Assembly: GCA_015657535.1 (NCBI GenBank)
Contig: JADHZB010001167.1
Location: 1,520-12,291, forward strand
Reading direction: 5' to 3'
DNA from: Nephromyces sp. MM_2019
Lineage: Eukaryota; Apicomplexa; Aconoidasida; Nephromycida
Length of the DNA stretch: 10,772 nt
Shown here: positions 9,228-10,772 of the stretch, in pieces
How positions within the stretch are numbered: position 1 is the first letter of the stretch
How the letters are laid out: every line of letters begins with the position of its first letter
The notes under the pieces: generated by a model
What the model was told of the DNA's origin: nothing
The model's database searches: none
The model's input: the letters and a program-made list of their open reading frames with translations, nothing else
Translations under genes and position numbers: made by a program

Positions 9228-10558
9228 TTAGAGGATGAAGCATGTGATTGAATCTGCAAGCTCAGCCTTCCAAATAGGAAGATCAGCCGTACTCGTGTGT
9301 GCCTGGGTTGCTACGGCATACTTTGCTCTGCACAGTTTGCTGACACTCTTAATAGGCCGAAGAGCTGCGTAGATATCGGCAGAGGTAGCGTAATCAGTAC
9401 AAGTGGTCTGCTTATTCTCCTTCAGCAGCGTTTATTGCGGTGTAAGTACACCTATTGAGATCGAAATATTTAGGGTGTAGCAATCAACTTTGAATACCTC
9501 TTGCACTTGAAATCATTGGGAAAGCGGAAAAACACACACAAGCCCGCAGCCCAGTACACCCCCCGACTCAAACGTACACACATACACATACACACAAACA
9601 CATCCCCCGACACACACGCGCACACACATTCCACTTCATAAATCCGAAAAGTGCACCGTAAAAATCGTCGAGAAACCTCTAAAGAGAAGCACCAATAATT
9701 TAGTGAGTATAGATAAACGTCGAATGAGAATTCCTCAAAATATCATCAAAAAAGAGAAGAAAAACACACATGAGAATCTCATGATTCTGGCAAGATCAAG
9801 AAGCCAAGGAACCCAGAACTTCACAAACATAAACACACACACAAGCTATACAAGCCTGAAAAATCGCCTTTTTCAGGCTACTCATAGCCTCTAACACACA
9901 CCAGAAATCTCTGGGCAAAAACCTGGATTCCGTGTATGTACACCCGCTCATAGTGTGTGAGATCTTCATAAGAAAGACGGATAAAACAAGGTGATTACTC
10001 ATTAGAAGAAAATGGCTCTAAGATTGGGTTGGTATATGTGGGTATGGGCTGGTGCACGTCTGTGTGTGCGCGTGTTCATGTGTGTATCTGAGGATGTGTG
10101 TGTTTCCCTGTGTGTGCTTCTCTATGTATGAAGTTTGCTGCATCTTCAGGCTTTACCCTCCACGGCAGAAGTAACAAAGCGAATGATGTTGGCGTCGTTC
10201 TCTGCCTTTAGCACTTCCCCATCAGCTAATCGCCTTCCGTCTATGCCTTCCACATAGTGGCAGTGCTTCTCGATCTCGTAGTTAAACGAACGCCCAAACT
10301 CTCGCACACTGAAGAAAAAGTGGGAATTTGGGAGGAGGAAAGATGTTTTTTGTGTGCTTTTAGCTTCACTGAGGAGGTAGAGAAATTGGAAGAGGCTTGA
10401 TGGGGTTTGTGTAGATGTACATACACCGCAAGAGGAAGCGTTTTAGAGATTTTGCAATATTTCAAAGTAGTGGATAGCTGCTGGGTTGTGTGCACTAACA
10501 TTCTATGGGGTACATACGCATCAGGAAAACATTCAATGTTTGCGATAAGTGCAAGCAT
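9228..10558 (-). CDS. Proposed five-exon gene of unknown function, about 151 codons
   Basis: Not recognised. Proposed exons on the minus strand are 10558-10518, 10308-10157, 9963-9944, 9678-9628 and 9419-9228, with stop TAA at 9228. Donors are gtatgt, gtaaag, gtgtac and gtgtgt, and phases 2, 1, 0 and 0 all match. Exon 1 reads MLALIANIECFPDA. Exon 2, after tttttcttcag, reads VREFGRSFNYEIEKHCHYVE then GIDGRRLADGEVLKAEND. The 20-base exon 3 reads DLTHYER, exon 4 RFLDDFYGALFGFMKWN, and exon 5 runs 63 codons without a stop, including SADIYAALRPIKSVSKLC. No signal peptide, membrane segment or catalytic motif is evident; the product looks soluble and largely helical. Exons 2 and 5 are the most secure. 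Exon 2 could instead end at its own TGA (10146), giving a 67-residue protein, and the acceptor of exon 5 (ctgctgaag) is weak. Confidence 0.5.
9853..9879. other. Perfect 11-base-pair hairpin
   Basis: AGCCTGAAAAA (9853-9863) and TTTTTCAGGCT (9869-9879) are perfectly complementary around a five-base loop. It lies in the proposed 9679-9943 intron of the minus-strand gene. The minus-strand frame through it (SSLKKAIFQA) is open, so a skipped exon is an alternative explanation. Confidence 0.7.
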
Positions 10559-10680
10559 TCCATGCAATATATGTATTCATTAAACCTTTACTTGTGTGTA
10601 TTAGAGAGGTATCTCCCTCTATATATATGTTTGAGTGTTCTAACGATTAAACGGAGTGATACTGTTGGCGGTTGTATGTT
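10559..10680 (-). promoter_or_regulatory. Upstream flank of the last minus-strand gene
   Basis: The 120 bases before the proposed ATG at 10558 contain TATATATA at about 10620-10627, some 60 bases upstream, next to a purine-rich block on the minus strand. An in-frame stop lies upstream of the ATG and no acceptor lies between them, consistent with this being the first coding exon. This is positional inference only. Confidence 0.3.
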
Positions 10681-10704
10681 AAGTGCAGGGTGGAGCGAGA
10701 AGGA

Positions 10705-10772
10705 GAAGAAGAGGAAGAAGAGGAAGAAGAGGAAGAAGAGGAAGAAGAGGAAGAAGAGGAAGAAGAGGAAGA
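10705..10772. repeat. GAAGAAGAG tandem array cut by the right edge
   Basis: A 9-base unit GAAGAAGAG repeats about 7.5 times without a mismatch to the end of the window. In one + frame it encodes only Glu. A possible acceptor (gttaagtgcag, ending at 10688) precedes an open + frame (VEREGEEE...), so it may be the start of an exon of a gene to the right. Confidence 0.9.

Noticed and set aside
8831..9259. Minus-strand open frames across 8662-9259
   Set aside because: They start without ATG, run into TG/CA-rich sequence and oppose a strong plus-strand acceptor. A real minus-strand exon here cannot be fully excluded.
9240..9420. Possible small nuclear RNA or tRNA, because the region is not repeat-like
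   Set aside because: No tRNA B box, Sm site or recognisable snRNA block was found, and an uninterrupted 63-codon minus-strand frame explains the region better.

Overview
This window looks like nuclear DNA from an intron-rich eukaryote, probably a single-celled one. The only gene I recognise is cytosolic/eukaryotic-type leucyl-tRNA synthetase, split by short GT-AG introns. Long Ser, Glu and Lys tracts and repeats inside coding sequence would suit a protist such as an apicomplexan/coccidian, but that placement is a guess. Non-coding DNA is saturated with (TG)n/(CA)n-like sequence. Most long open frames in it are simply translated dinucleotide repeats.

Layout. 1-913 is intronic. 914-3917 (minus) holds the first six coding exons of leucyl-tRNA synthetase, and the rest of the gene lies beyond the left edge. 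3918-4176 is its short upstream region. 4177-5466 (minus) is a proposed five-exon gene of about 153 codons that I do not recognise, transcribed in tandem with the synthetase. 5467-5901 separates it from a divergent plus-strand gene, 5902-8518, with a small first coding exon, one very long exon encoding a Lys/Glu- and Ser-rich protein, and an uncertain 3' end. 8519-9227 lies between convergent genes. 9228-10558 (minus) is a proposed five-exon gene of about 151 codons, also unrecognised. 10559-10772 is its upstream flank and a GAA/GAG array that runs off the right edge.

The most general observation is strand asymmetry: most introns are rich in GT on the transcribed gene's sense strand, so + strand CA-richness marks minus-strand genes and TG-richness marks the plus-strand gene. 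This helped in assembling exons whose open frames are too short to stand alone. Other observations are a repeated palindrome GTGTA-N2-TACAC in non-coding DNA, two possible start codons for the synthetase (a possible presequence), and degenerate peptide repeats in the plus-strand protein. No functional link between the four genes is visible. All gene models except the synthetase rest on splice-site and phase logic alone.
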